Source: Clostridiales bacterium DTU092
GTDB lineage: Bacteria; Bacillota; Clostridia; Caldicoprobacterales; Caldicoprobacteraceae
Assembly (NCBI GenBank): GCA_001513505.1
Contig: LFTM01000296.1
Location: forward strand, 1-5,188
Reading direction: 5' to 3'
Length of the DNA: 5,188 nt
Position 1 is the first letter of the stretch, and every line of letters begins with the position of its first letter. This document shows, in pieces, positions 1-5,188 of the stretch. A model generated the notes under the pieces. That model had not been told where the DNA came from. It worked only from the letters and a program-made list of their open reading frames with translations, and searched no databases. The position numbers were made by a program, and so were the translations under genes.

Positions 1-1269
1 GTACAGTATAGCCTCGGCACCTTCATGGGTACCGGCAGCTCCTGATTCTGCTACTATTTGCCGTAAAGCATTTGGTACATCGATAAGGGGACAGGGCCTC
101 AAAAAGTTCTGACTAAATGGCTGTCTTTTCTGAAACGCGGCGAACAGGGGTGAACTTAGGATCTGCTTTAATGATTTTCCTTTAATATTGTCGGCTGCAA
201 AATGGACAAAAGCACAGGGTTCTACATCTCCGGCGGCGTTTATATGAAAATAGTATTTCCCCCCTGCGATGCATCCCTGGGTCATGTACCCATCATTCCA
301 GAAATCAGCTATTTGAATGGGTTTGTTTTCTCTGATGTACCGCACTCTGTTTACCAACCAGGCTCTTTGCTGGGGTTTTAATACGAGAGAAAAATCCGGG
401 TTGCGTCCTATTGGCATATAGTGAAAGGACCAACCATAAAGAGTGCCTTTATTTATCATGGTGTCGATAAATTCATCCGAAAAAACTTCCCGATAATTCT
501 GACTGGTTACGGTAAGGCTGATACCGAATATGATACCGTACTTTTTGAGGCTGTCCATGGCTGCCATAATTTTGTCGTATACTCCGGTACCCCGTCTGTT
601 GTCCGTGGATTCCCGCCATCCCTCCAGGCTTATTGCCGGGGTTATATTACCGAGATGCTGCATCTTTTCCGCAGCGGTATCATCGATCAGCGTGCCATTG
701 GTATATATCATGAAGGCTGCATCTTTATGTTTATTACACAGCTGAAAAAGATAAGGCCACATCAGGGGTTCCCCGCCTGACATTACAAAAAAATAGATGC
801 CAAGTTCTTTGGCCTCGGTTATTATTCTGTCTACCTCTTCAAAGCTTAAACTTTTGTGATGATCATAGGCGCCGGCCCAGCAGCCTTTGCATCTGAGGTT
901 ACACCTGCTTGTAGGATCAATTAATATGGTATATGGTATGCTGTATCCCAGCTCCCGTGCAAGCCTGACATGTTTCGGAATACCCATCAGGCTCGCATGT
1001 ATAAATAGATTTGCCAGCAGACGCTGCTGTACATTTTCATTTATTTCCGTCAGAATACGGTTTATGTATATTTTTAGAACGGGACTGGATTCAAACAGCA
1101 GTTTCAGCTGCTGGATCAGCTGACGGTGGCGGGGAGCGATAGGAGCTTTGCACAAAAGGTCCAGTGCTTGCGGGACATTGGACAGGGAACCCCGCTTTAA
1201 ATAATTTAAAAGCTGGTTGAAAATTTTTTCACCAAGATATTGTTTGGTTATTTCCAGATTGGACAACAT
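1..1269 (-). CDS. Radical SAM protein, function unknown (3' end outside window)
   Basis: The frame is open for 423 codons from the ATG at 1269 to base 1 without a stop, so the C-terminus lies beyond the window. Residues 1-110 are a helical N-terminal region with no motif I recognise. The radical SAM core begins near residue 113 and has the CX3CX2C cluster motif (Cys123, Cys127, Cys130 in SRCNLRCKGCW). It also has the SAM-binding GGEP motif (165-168) and a SLEG...TDNRRG segment (214-227). Near the C-terminus, YFHINAAGDVEPC (340-352) and further cysteines at 333, 352 and 393 resemble a SPASM-like or auxiliary-cluster region. From the family one expects a cytoplasmic [4Fe-4S] enzyme that cleaves S-adenosylmethionine; I cannot name the substrate. 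AAGGAG at 1280-1285, 10 nt before the ATG, supports the start. It follows dapB on the same strand with no visible terminator between them, so co-transcription is inferred. The ribosome site lies inside an inverted repeat. Confidence 0.9.
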   Translation of the reverse strand, partial: MLSNLEITKQYLGEKIFNQLLNYLKRGSLSNVPQALDLLCKAPIAPRHRQLIQQLKLLFESSPVLKIYINRILTEINENVQQRLLANLFIHASLMGIPKHVRLARELGYSIPYTILIDPTSRCNLRCKGCWAGAYDHHKSLSFEEVDRIITEAKELGIYFFVMSGGEPLMWPYLFQLCNKHKDAAFMIYTNGTLIDDTAAEKMQHLGNITPAISLEGWRESTDNRRGTGVYDKIMAAMDSLKKYGIIFGISLTVTSQNYREVFSDEFIDTMINKGTLYGWSFHYMPIGRNPDFSLVLKPQQRAWLVNRVRYIRENKPIQIADFWNDGYMTQGCIAGGKYYFHINAAGDVEPCAFVHFAADNIKGKSLKQILSSPLFAAFQKRQPFSQNFLRPCPLIDVPNALRQIVAESGAAGTHEGAEAILY

Positions 1270-1375
1270 AAATAGCTTACTCCTTCCATAATTAATGGTA
1301 TTACTTAATATAATTACCAAAAAACTTAAGAATATAGATGTTTTATGGTAAATTTTGTGAAGGAGTAAGCTATTT
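1270..1375 (-). repeat. Perfect 17-bp inverted repeat enclosing the radical SAM ribosome-binding site
   Basis: The plus-strand arm AAATAGCTTACTCCTTC at 1270-1286 is exactly reverse-complementary to GAAGGAGTAAGCTATTT at 1359-1375, with 72 bp between them. In the minus-strand transcript the first arm begins 6 nt after the dapB stop codon. The second arm contains the AAGGAG Shine-Dalgarno sequence and ends on the base before the radical SAM ATG. The stem could extend a few pairs inward with a bulge and a mismatch. The AT-rich spacer holds no gene; TGGTA at 1296-1300 and TACCA at 1315-1319 could form a minor inner hairpin. The repeat is seen directly. A role in hiding the ribosome site, or in coupling its translation to dapB, is inferred. 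Confidence 0.85.
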
Positions 1376-1381
1376 TTAACC

Positions 1382-2602
1382 TTAAAGCTCAAAAGCTTCC
1401 ATCAGTGCTTCCAGAGCTCTCTTCTCGTCCTGCTTGTCAATAATATATGAAACCTTGGTTTCAGATGTAGTTATTGCTTTTATATCGATATTCTGCTCGG
1501 CCATAATTGTGAATATCCTTGCTGCAACGCCGGGCTGGTGTTCCATTCCCATACCTTCAACCGACAGCTTTACAATTTGCCCGTTTGTGCTCATGCTTAT
1601 GGAGGGAAGTAGCGGCTGAAGGTCATTTACTGCCATTATTGCCTTTTGGAGGTCTTTTCTGGGCAGGGAAAAAGAAATATTGACTTTCCTGTCAATAGGC
1701 GCAGATTGACTGATCATATCTATATTTATGTTGTGATCCGCCAGTGTTTGAAATATCAGTGCTATGGAATTGCTGTCACTGGGTATGTGATTGATGGTAA
1801 CAAGAGCTTCCCTGTTGCTGGAGCTTATGTTGGTAACTGCAGCCTGCTGAGTCAACATATCCTTCATACCGTATAATCCCGGCGGTTTTGCTGTAATAAA
1901 TTTGCATGCTCTTAGGGCACCTAACGCAAATATCTGCCTGGAGAATGCAGTGTGGGTTATTTTAAGAACTTCATCATTTCCGGCGAACAGCACCGTGTGT
2001 TCACCCGGTATGGTGCCTCCGCGGACAGCATGGATCCCTATTTCCGTTTTAGAGCGTTTTTCATGTTTTGAATGTCTTCCGTATACATAGGCTTTGGAAT
2101 TAAGCAGGGCTTCATTAATGGCATCCGCTAAGGCATAAGCAGTACCGCTCGGTGAATCCAGTTTCTGGTTGTGATGCTGTTCAATAATTTCTATATCAAA
2201 CAGGTTACCCAGGACTGATGCTGCATTTTGAGCAAGTTCCATCATTACGTTAACTCCGAGGGACATATTGGCAGAACGGAATATCGGAATGCTATTGGAT
2301 GTCTTGGTTATCAAATCCAGCTCATCATTTGAAAAACCGGTTGTGGCAATAACAACCGGAATATTCTGTTTTTTTGCATAATCCAGAATAAGGGGAAGAG
2401 CAGCAGGCATTGAAAAGTCTATGATGACATCGGCGTTTTCGCTGCACTCTTCTAATGAATGGTATACAGGAAAGTTATTATTTTTTGCATCGGGAAATTT
2501 ATCAACCCCTGCAACGATCCGTACCGTTGGGTCGGCAGCTGCTGCCGATGCAACTGCCTGACCCATTCTTCCATTACAACCGTGTAGAATAATATTTATC
2601 AT
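1382..2602 (-). CDS. dapB: 4-hydroxy-tetrahydrodipicolinate reductase fused to two aspartokinase-like ACT domains
   Basis: DapB reduces 4-hydroxy-tetrahydrodipicolinate, the DapA product, to tetrahydrodipicolinate with NAD(P)H in the cytoplasm, for diaminopimelate and lysine synthesis. Residues 1-251 are a complete DapB. They hold the nucleotide-binding loop GCNGRMG (8-14), ATTG (86-89), the catalytic EQHHNQK segment (141-147, His143, His144, Lys147), PSGTA (151-155) and GGTIPGEHTV (195-204), and end in GLYGMKDML. DapB proteins usually stop about here. Residues 252-406 add two ACT domains: ACT1 about 264-333 (NINIDMISQS, VNISFSLPRKDL) and ACT2 about 340-406 (QPGVAARIF, NIDIKAITTSETKVSYIID, ending EALMEAFEL). 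Their order and wording closely follow the C-terminal regulatory region of LysC/DapG-type aspartokinases. The frame is continuous, so this is a true fusion in the sequence. The start has GGAGTGA (2613-2619) 10 nt upstream. It lies 35 bp after dapA. Effector binding by the ACT pair is inferred; the ligand is not known. Confidence 0.95.
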   Translation of the reverse strand: MINIILHGCNGRMGQAVASAAAADPTVRIVAGVDKFPDAKNNNFPVYHSLEECSENADVIIDFSMPAALPLILDYAKKQNIPVVIATTGFSNDELDLITKTSNSIPIFRSANMSLGVNVMMELAQNAASVLGNLFDIEIIEQHHNQKLDSPSGTAYALADAINEALLNSKAYVYGRHSKHEKRSKTEIGIHAVRGGTIPGEHTVLFAGNDEVLKITHTAFSRQIFALGALRACKFITAKPPGLYGMKDMLTQQAAVTNISSSNREALVTINHIPSDSNSIALIFQTLADHNINIDMISQSAPIDRKVNISFSLPRKDLQKAIMAVNDLQPLLPSISMSTNGQIVKLSVEGMGMEHQPGVAARIFTIMAEQNIDIKAITTSETKVSYIIDKQDEKRALEALMEAFEL

Positions 2603-2637
2603 TAGTTGTTGTTCACTCCGTTTCGTGTTTTCTTATG

Positions 2638-3525
2638 CTAATTATTTATTTCAAGACCGTATTCAATCATCCGCTGTTTTAGTATTTCTAAATTTCGCTC
2701 TGACATATCTGTTAAAGGCATGCGAAGCCTGCCGACATTCATTCCCATCAGATTCATGGCAGTTTTCACAGGTATAGGGTTGACTTCCAAAAACAGTGCT
2801 TCTATTAATGGGAAAAGCTTAAACTGCAGTTTTCGGCTTCCCTCGATATCGCCGTTTAAAAATTTGTCTACCATGTCATGGGTATCCCGGGGTGCTATAT
2901 TGGCTACCACCGAGATAACCCCTTTACCGCCGACTGATAACAGGGGTACCACCATGTCATCGTTTCCAGAATATAGATCTATAGTTCCCTCGCACAGCCG
3001 TGCCATATTGACCACCTGGGTTATATCCCCGCTGGCCTCTTTTATACCGACAATATTATCAATTTTTGACAGCTCCTTCAAGGTTGATGGGGTAACGTTT
3101 AACCCGGTTCTTGAAGGCACGTTGTAAATAATTATGGGGATATGGACGGCATCGGCTATGGCTGCATAGTGTTGGATCAACCCTTTTTGCGAGGTTTTAT
3201 TATAGTAAGGGGTAACGATAAGTAGTGCATCGGCACCAAGTCTTTCTGCCTCTTTGGAATCCTTAATTACGTCAGCTGTATTGTAACCACCGGTTCCCGC
3301 TATTACGGGCACTCTTTTTGCGGCTTTTTCAACGGTGAAACCTATGACGGAATATCTCTCTTCTCTGGTCATGGTGGGCGGTTCACCGGTTGTGCCACAG
3401 GCAAGCAGGGCATCGGTTCCTTCACGAATTTGAAATTCGATGAGGTTGGCCAGGGATTCGAAATTTATCCCATCTTCTGTAAAGGGGGTAACCATGGCAA
3501 CACATGATCCTGTAAAGACACTCAT
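2638..3525 (-). CDS. dapA: 4-hydroxy-tetrahydrodipicolinate synthase
   Basis: DapA condenses pyruvate with L-aspartate-4-semialdehyde to give 4-hydroxy-tetrahydrodipicolinate, the committed step toward diaminopimelate and lysine. The 295-residue protein has the usual family length and a single TIM-barrel domain. Visible active-site elements are CGTTGEP (43-49, Thr45 and Thr46), TPYYNK (105-110, Tyr107), YNVPSRTG (134-141, Tyr134 and Arg139) and GIKEASGD (160-167). In the last of these, Lys162 should form the Schiff base with pyruvate. The ATG at 3525 is preceded by AAGGAGTG (3534-3541) with 8 nt of spacing, which supports this start. It sits 37 bp after asd, which makes its substrate, and 35 bp before dapB, which uses its product; no terminator is visible in either gap. 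The same product also feeds dipicolinate synthesis in spore formers, but no dipicolinate synthase gene is in view. Confidence 0.97.
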   Translation of the reverse strand: MSVFTGSCVAMVTPFTEDGINFESLANLIEFQIREGTDALLACGTTGEPPTMTREERYSVIGFTVEKAAKRVPVIAGTGGYNTADVIKDSKEAERLGADALLIVTPYYNKTSQKGLIQHYAAIADAVHIPIIIYNVPSRTGLNVTPSTLKELSKIDNIVGIKEASGDITQVVNMARLCEGTIDLYSGNDDMVVPLLSVGGKGVISVVANIAPRDTHDMVDKFLNGDIEGSRKLQFKLFPLIEALFLEVNPIPVKTAMNLMGMNVGRLRMPLTDMSERNLEILKQRMIEYGLEINN

Positions 3526-3562
3526 GGTTTGATCACTCCTTAAAAAAGTTTAGAAACACAGA

Positions 3563-4582
3563 TTAACGGGCAAGCTGGCCATTTTCCCAGTACTCAATTA
3601 GTTTCTGGGCTATTTGTACGGTGTTTGTTGCAGCGCCTTTTCGTATATTGTCTGCTACCACCCACAGGTTTACACCACTGGGGACACTCTCATCCCTTCG
3701 GATGCGGCCTACAAACACCTCATCCTTGTTTTCTGCATATATGGGCATAGGATATTTATTATTTTCAGGGTCATCCACCACAACTACTCCGGGTGAATTT
3801 GCCAATACCTCTTTGAGTTCATTTAAATCAAAGTCTTTTTCGAATTCTACGTTGATGGATTCGCTATGGCCGTGGAAAACCGGGACACGCACTGTGGTTG
3901 CTGTAATTCTGATGCTATAGTCTCCTATTATTTTTTTAGTTTCCTCAACCATTTTCATCTCTTCTTTAGTGTATCCGTTTTCCAAAAATGAATCTATGTG
4001 GGGGATGCAGTTTGCAAAAATAGGATGAGGAAACTTTTTTAGGGTATTGTTTCCCTGAACTCCATTTTTAAGATCTAAATATCCATCCAAACCTGCACCC
4101 GATACGGCCTGGTATGTGGAGTATACAATCCTTTTAATTCTATAGCGCTGGTGTAAAGGATTTAACGCCACAACCGCCTGGATGGTAGAACAGTTGGGAT
4201 TGGCGATTATGCCCTTGTGGTTCAGGATTTCACCGGGATTGACTTCCGGAACCACCAGAGGTACATTATCATCCATCCTCCAGGCACTGCTGTTATCGAT
4301 AACTTCTATACCTTTGGATGCGGCAATGGGCGCAAATTTTTTACTGACGCTTGCACCGGCTGAAAACAGTGCTATGTGGATATCTTTATCGTCAAAGCAG
4401 TTTTCGGTCAATTCTTCCACAATATGTTCTTTGCCCATAAACTCAATAGGCTTTCCTGCCGACCGGGCTGATGCGAACAAGTAACATTTCGACAAAGGCA
4501 GCTGTCTTTCCTGCAATACTTCCAAAAATTTGCGGCCTACCATTCCGGTTACTCCGACAATAGCCAAGTTGTATTTTTGCAT
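3563..4582 (-). CDS. asd: Aspartate-semialdehyde dehydrogenase
   Basis: Asd reduces L-4-aspartyl phosphate to L-aspartate-4-semialdehyde with NADPH, at the branch point of lysine/diaminopimelate, threonine and methionine synthesis. With the start at 4582 the protein has 339 residues, normal for the family. It begins MQKYNLAIVG and shows the Rossmann loop GVTGMVG (10-16), DNSSAWRMD (96-104), the nucleophile in NPNCST (Cys131) and STYQAVSGAG (155-164, Gln158). It also has RVPVFHGHS (232-240), whose His239 matches the family's catalytic histidine. An in-frame ATG at 4603 would add seven residues (MDQEENV), but AGGAGG (4591-4596) lies 8 nt before the ATG at 4582 and within those extra codons, so 4582 is preferred. 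It is the first gene after the lysine riboswitch leader and precedes dapA by 37 bp. Confidence 0.97.
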   Translation of the reverse strand: MQKYNLAIVGVTGMVGRKFLEVLQERQLPLSKCYLFASARSAGKPIEFMGKEHIVEELTENCFDDKDIHIALFSAGASVSKKFAPIAASKGIEVIDNSSAWRMDDNVPLVVPEVNPGEILNHKGIIANPNCSTIQAVVALNPLHQRYRIKRIVYSTYQAVSGAGLDGYLDLKNGVQGNNTLKKFPHPIFANCIPHIDSFLENGYTKEEMKMVEETKKIIGDYSIRITATTVRVPVFHGHSESINVEFEKDFDLNELKEVLANSPGVVVVDDPENNKYPMPIYAENKDEVFVGRIRRDESVPSGVNLWVVADNIRKGAATNTVQIAQKLIEYWENGQLAR

Positions 4583-4590
4583 AACATTTT

Positions 4591-4596
4591 CCTCCT
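4591..4596 (-). promoter_or_regulatory. Shine-Dalgarno site that decides the asd start
   Basis: The minus strand reads AGGAGG, then 8 nt, then ATG at 4582. This is near-ideal spacing. It places the start of asd at 4582 rather than at the in-frame ATG at 4603, which lies upstream of this site and has no comparable ribosome site of its own. Confidence 0.9.
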
Positions 4597-4648
4597 GATC
4601 CATTTATGAAATAAATATAATTTGATCCTGCAAAGCCAGCTTAATACC

Positions 4649-4677
4649 ATCATATGCGGTTTATAAAAGGTTGTGAA
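4649..4677 (-). promoter_or_regulatory. Possible second promoter for asd-dapA-dapB, downstream of the riboswitch terminator
   Basis: On the minus strand, TTCACA (4672-4677) and TATGAT (4649-4654) are separated by exactly 17 bp; each hexamer differs from the sigma-A consensus at one position. Transcription would start near 4642, past the terminator, and would escape the lysine riboswitch. The same bases also loosely fit a sigma-K-type pattern (AC, 16 nt, CATATGATG), which would suit mother-cell dipicolinate supply in a spore former. AT-rich leaders often hold chance matches, so this is a candidate only. Confidence 0.4.
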
Positions 4678-4684
4678 TTTACCG

Positions 4685-4723
4685 GTTAACACAACAAAGC
4701 GGCTGATGAAAACCAGCCGCTTT
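4685..4723 (-). terminator. Intrinsic terminator of the lysine riboswitch leader
   Basis: The arms AAAGCGGCTG (4696-4705) and CAGCCGCTTT (4714-4723) form a perfect 10-bp stem with an 8-nt loop. In the minus-strand transcript it is followed by the U-rich run TTTGTTGTGTT. It lies about 65 nt after the riboswitch aptamer and 100 nt before the asd ribosome site. The 5' side of the stem in the RNA (within 4714-4723) is also part of the antiterminator, so the stem should form when lysine is bound. Confidence 0.9.
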
Positions 4724-4793
4724 CGTACCACAAATTACGGTGTGACTCTGCAGGCAAGCATAAACCTGCATGTTGCTTGCGATGCGAAAGCAG
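4717..4793 (-). promoter_or_regulatory. Antiterminator pairing of the lysine riboswitch
   Basis: In the leader RNA CUGCUUUCG (4785-4793, the 3' strand of P1 and the bases after it) can pair over 9 consecutive positions, one of them G-U, with CGAAAGCGG (4717-4725, the start of the terminator stem). Pairing with P1 and with this partner exclude each other, so without lysine the antiterminator can form and break the terminator. The enclosed stretch holds two overlapping small hairpins at 4749-4780. The complementarity is seen directly; the switching follows from the known mechanism of transcription-attenuating lysine riboswitches. Confidence 0.75.
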
Positions 4794-4963
4794 TTAGCGC
4801 TCCATCATTAATGAATGATGACAGTCTCAGAGCTCTTAACTCTGAGCCCAGGACATGGATGACGGGTCATCTCACATCCTTCGGCACCTTTTCCTTTCAG
4901 CAGCTTTCATCAATACCCGTATTCTCCAGCGTTTTACTCATAAAAGGTGCACCTCTAAACTGC
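4790..4963 (-). promoter_or_regulatory. Lysine riboswitch aptamer (L box)
   Basis: The 174-nt element has the lysine riboswitch layout on the minus strand. P1 is GCAGTTTAG (4955-4963) with CTAACTGC (4790-4797), 8 bp with one bulged U. The conserved core follows: AGAGGTGC (4949-4956), GAGTA, GCCGAAGG (4878-4885), CTGGGCTC (4844-4851), ACTGTCAT and TGGAGCGCTA. Internal helices are visible: a 5-bp hairpin around 4858-4871, a 7-bp stem at 4826-4832/4840-4846 and a 7-bp stem at 4803-4809/4814-4820. Members of this family bind L-lysine and, in Firmicutes, mostly stop transcription when lysine is abundant. Its place ahead of asd-dapA-dapB, with a terminator and antiterminator downstream, agrees with that role. 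Confidence 0.95.
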
Positions 4964-4984
4964 TCTATACTATTTATTTTTTTA

Positions 4985-5013
4985 ATCATAACACCGATTA
5001 TTTTAAATGTCAA
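4985..5013 (-). promoter_or_regulatory. Main sigma-A-type promoter of the asd-dapA-dapB operon
   Basis: The minus strand has TTGACA (5008-5013), a 17-bp spacer, and TATGAT (4985-4990), one base from TATAAT. The expected start, near 4978, lies about 15 nt before the riboswitch P1 helix, which is where a leader promoter should be. The -35 side is followed upstream by a short palindrome (ATCAAG, 5 nt, CTTGAT at 5016-5032) of unknown meaning. Confidence 0.88.
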
Positions 5014-5188
5014 CTATCAAGCCTTTCTTGATTTTCACTGATACATATGCTACGATTAAATAGTAGTATCGGACGTTGTACGTTATTTGCTTTTGACTAT
5101 TGTAACGGGCGTATCTTTTAATGCTGGCAGAATACTATGGAAATCACCTTGTGAAAAGGCTTAGAACCTGTTAACGAAGCGGAAGACA
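5014..5188. other. Intergenic stretch upstream of the operon, no gene seen
   Basis: No convincing coding region is visible on either strand between the operon promoter and the window edge. The stretch holds the palindrome next to the -35 box and a candidate rightward promoter. The final 60 bases could be the leader of a divergent gene outside the window. I do not recognise a known RNA element in them. Confidence 0.5.
5093..5122 (+). promoter_or_regulatory. Possible rightward (divergent) promoter
   Basis: TTGACT (5093-5098) and TTTAAT (5117-5122) are separated by 18 bp; each differs from the sigma-A consensus at one position. A transcript would start near 5129 and run off the right edge, divergent from the lysine operon. 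No downstream gene is in view to support it. Confidence 0.3.

Noticed and set aside
421..780. 119-codon plus-strand open frame opposite the radical SAM gene
   Set aside because: It is antisense to a 423-codon frame with clear radical SAM motifs, has no ribosome site, and its protein matches nothing I recognise.
1270..1375. The inverted repeat as an intrinsic terminator of dapB
   Set aside because: On the minus strand the 3' arm is followed by the start codon of the next gene, not a U run; the stem is GC-poor and the loop is 72 nt.
1270..1375. The inverted repeat as a small transposon-like element (MITE)
   Set aside because: No target-site duplication flanks it, and one arm coincides exactly with the ribosome-binding region, which fits a regulatory hairpin better. 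A search for other genomic copies could reopen this.
1382..1867. Internal translation start giving a free ACT subunit, as in some aspartokinases
   Set aside because: The candidate ATG codons at residues 246 and 249 (1867 and 1858) lack a well-spaced Shine-Dalgarno sequence; the nearest AAGGAT is only 2 nt from the second.
2720..3127. 135-codon plus-strand open frame opposite dapA
   Set aside because: It is antisense to an intact dapA with all active-site motifs and has no supporting signals.
4583..4603. Seven extra N-terminal codons for asd (start at 4603)
   Set aside because: The strong AGGAGG lies inside these codons and is correctly spaced for the ATG at 4582, where family members also begin.
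4549..4731. 60-codon minus-strand open frame before asd, a possible leader peptide
   Set aside because: It begins just upstream of the terminator stem, runs into asd in another frame, and lacks a ribosome site; riboswitch control does not need a leader peptide.
4673..5041. 122-codon plus-strand open frame across the riboswitch region
   Set aside because: It covers the terminator, the conserved riboswitch helices and the main promoter, whose structure explains the sequence; no ribosome site precedes it.
5121..5174. 17-residue plus-strand frame MLAEYYGNHLVKRLRTC
   Set aside because: It has no ribosome site, overlaps the candidate -10 box, and is short enough to be chance.

Overview
The window looks like a low-to-moderate GC, AT-rich-intergenic chromosome segment from a Clostridia-type Firmicute. 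The grounds are strong AGGAGG-type ribosome sites, a Gram-positive lysine riboswitch with an intrinsic terminator, sigma-A-like promoters, and the character of the proteins. The species cannot be named from the sequence. All genes supported here lie on the minus strand, so the operon reads from right to left.

Layout in transcription order. At 4985-5013 is a near-consensus promoter (TTGACA, 17 bp, TATGAT). It starts a long leader with a lysine riboswitch aptamer (4790-4963), an antiterminator pairing (4717-4725 with 4785-4793) and an intrinsic terminator (4685-4723). After the terminator there is a second promoter-like site (4649-4677) that would bypass the riboswitch. Then come asd (aspartate-semialdehyde dehydrogenase), dapA (4-hydroxy-tetrahydrodipicolinate synthase) and dapB (4-hydroxy-tetrahydrodipicolinate reductase), separated by 35-37 bp. 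These are three successive enzymes of the aspartate-to-diaminopimelate/lysine pathway. The last gene is a radical SAM protein that begins 112 bp after dapB and runs off the left edge of the window. Its reading frame is open over 423 codons, but it has no stop in view.

Two things stand out. First, DapB is 406 residues rather than about 250: a complete DapB is followed by two ACT domains that resemble the regulatory C-terminal half of aspartokinase. No aspartokinase gene lies between asd and dapB. This suggests that amino-acid feedback control has been attached to the reductase. Second, the whole ribosome-binding region of the radical SAM gene, up to the base before its ATG, is the 3' arm of a perfect 17-bp inverted repeat. 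The other arm starts 6 nt after the dapB stop codon. This could hide the ribosome site unless ribosomes finishing dapB open the hairpin.

The lysine riboswitch should lower transcription of the operon when lysine is high, and the ACT domains may add control at the enzyme level. Right of the main promoter (5014-5188) no gene is visible. That stretch has a possible rightward promoter that may serve a gene beyond the window.
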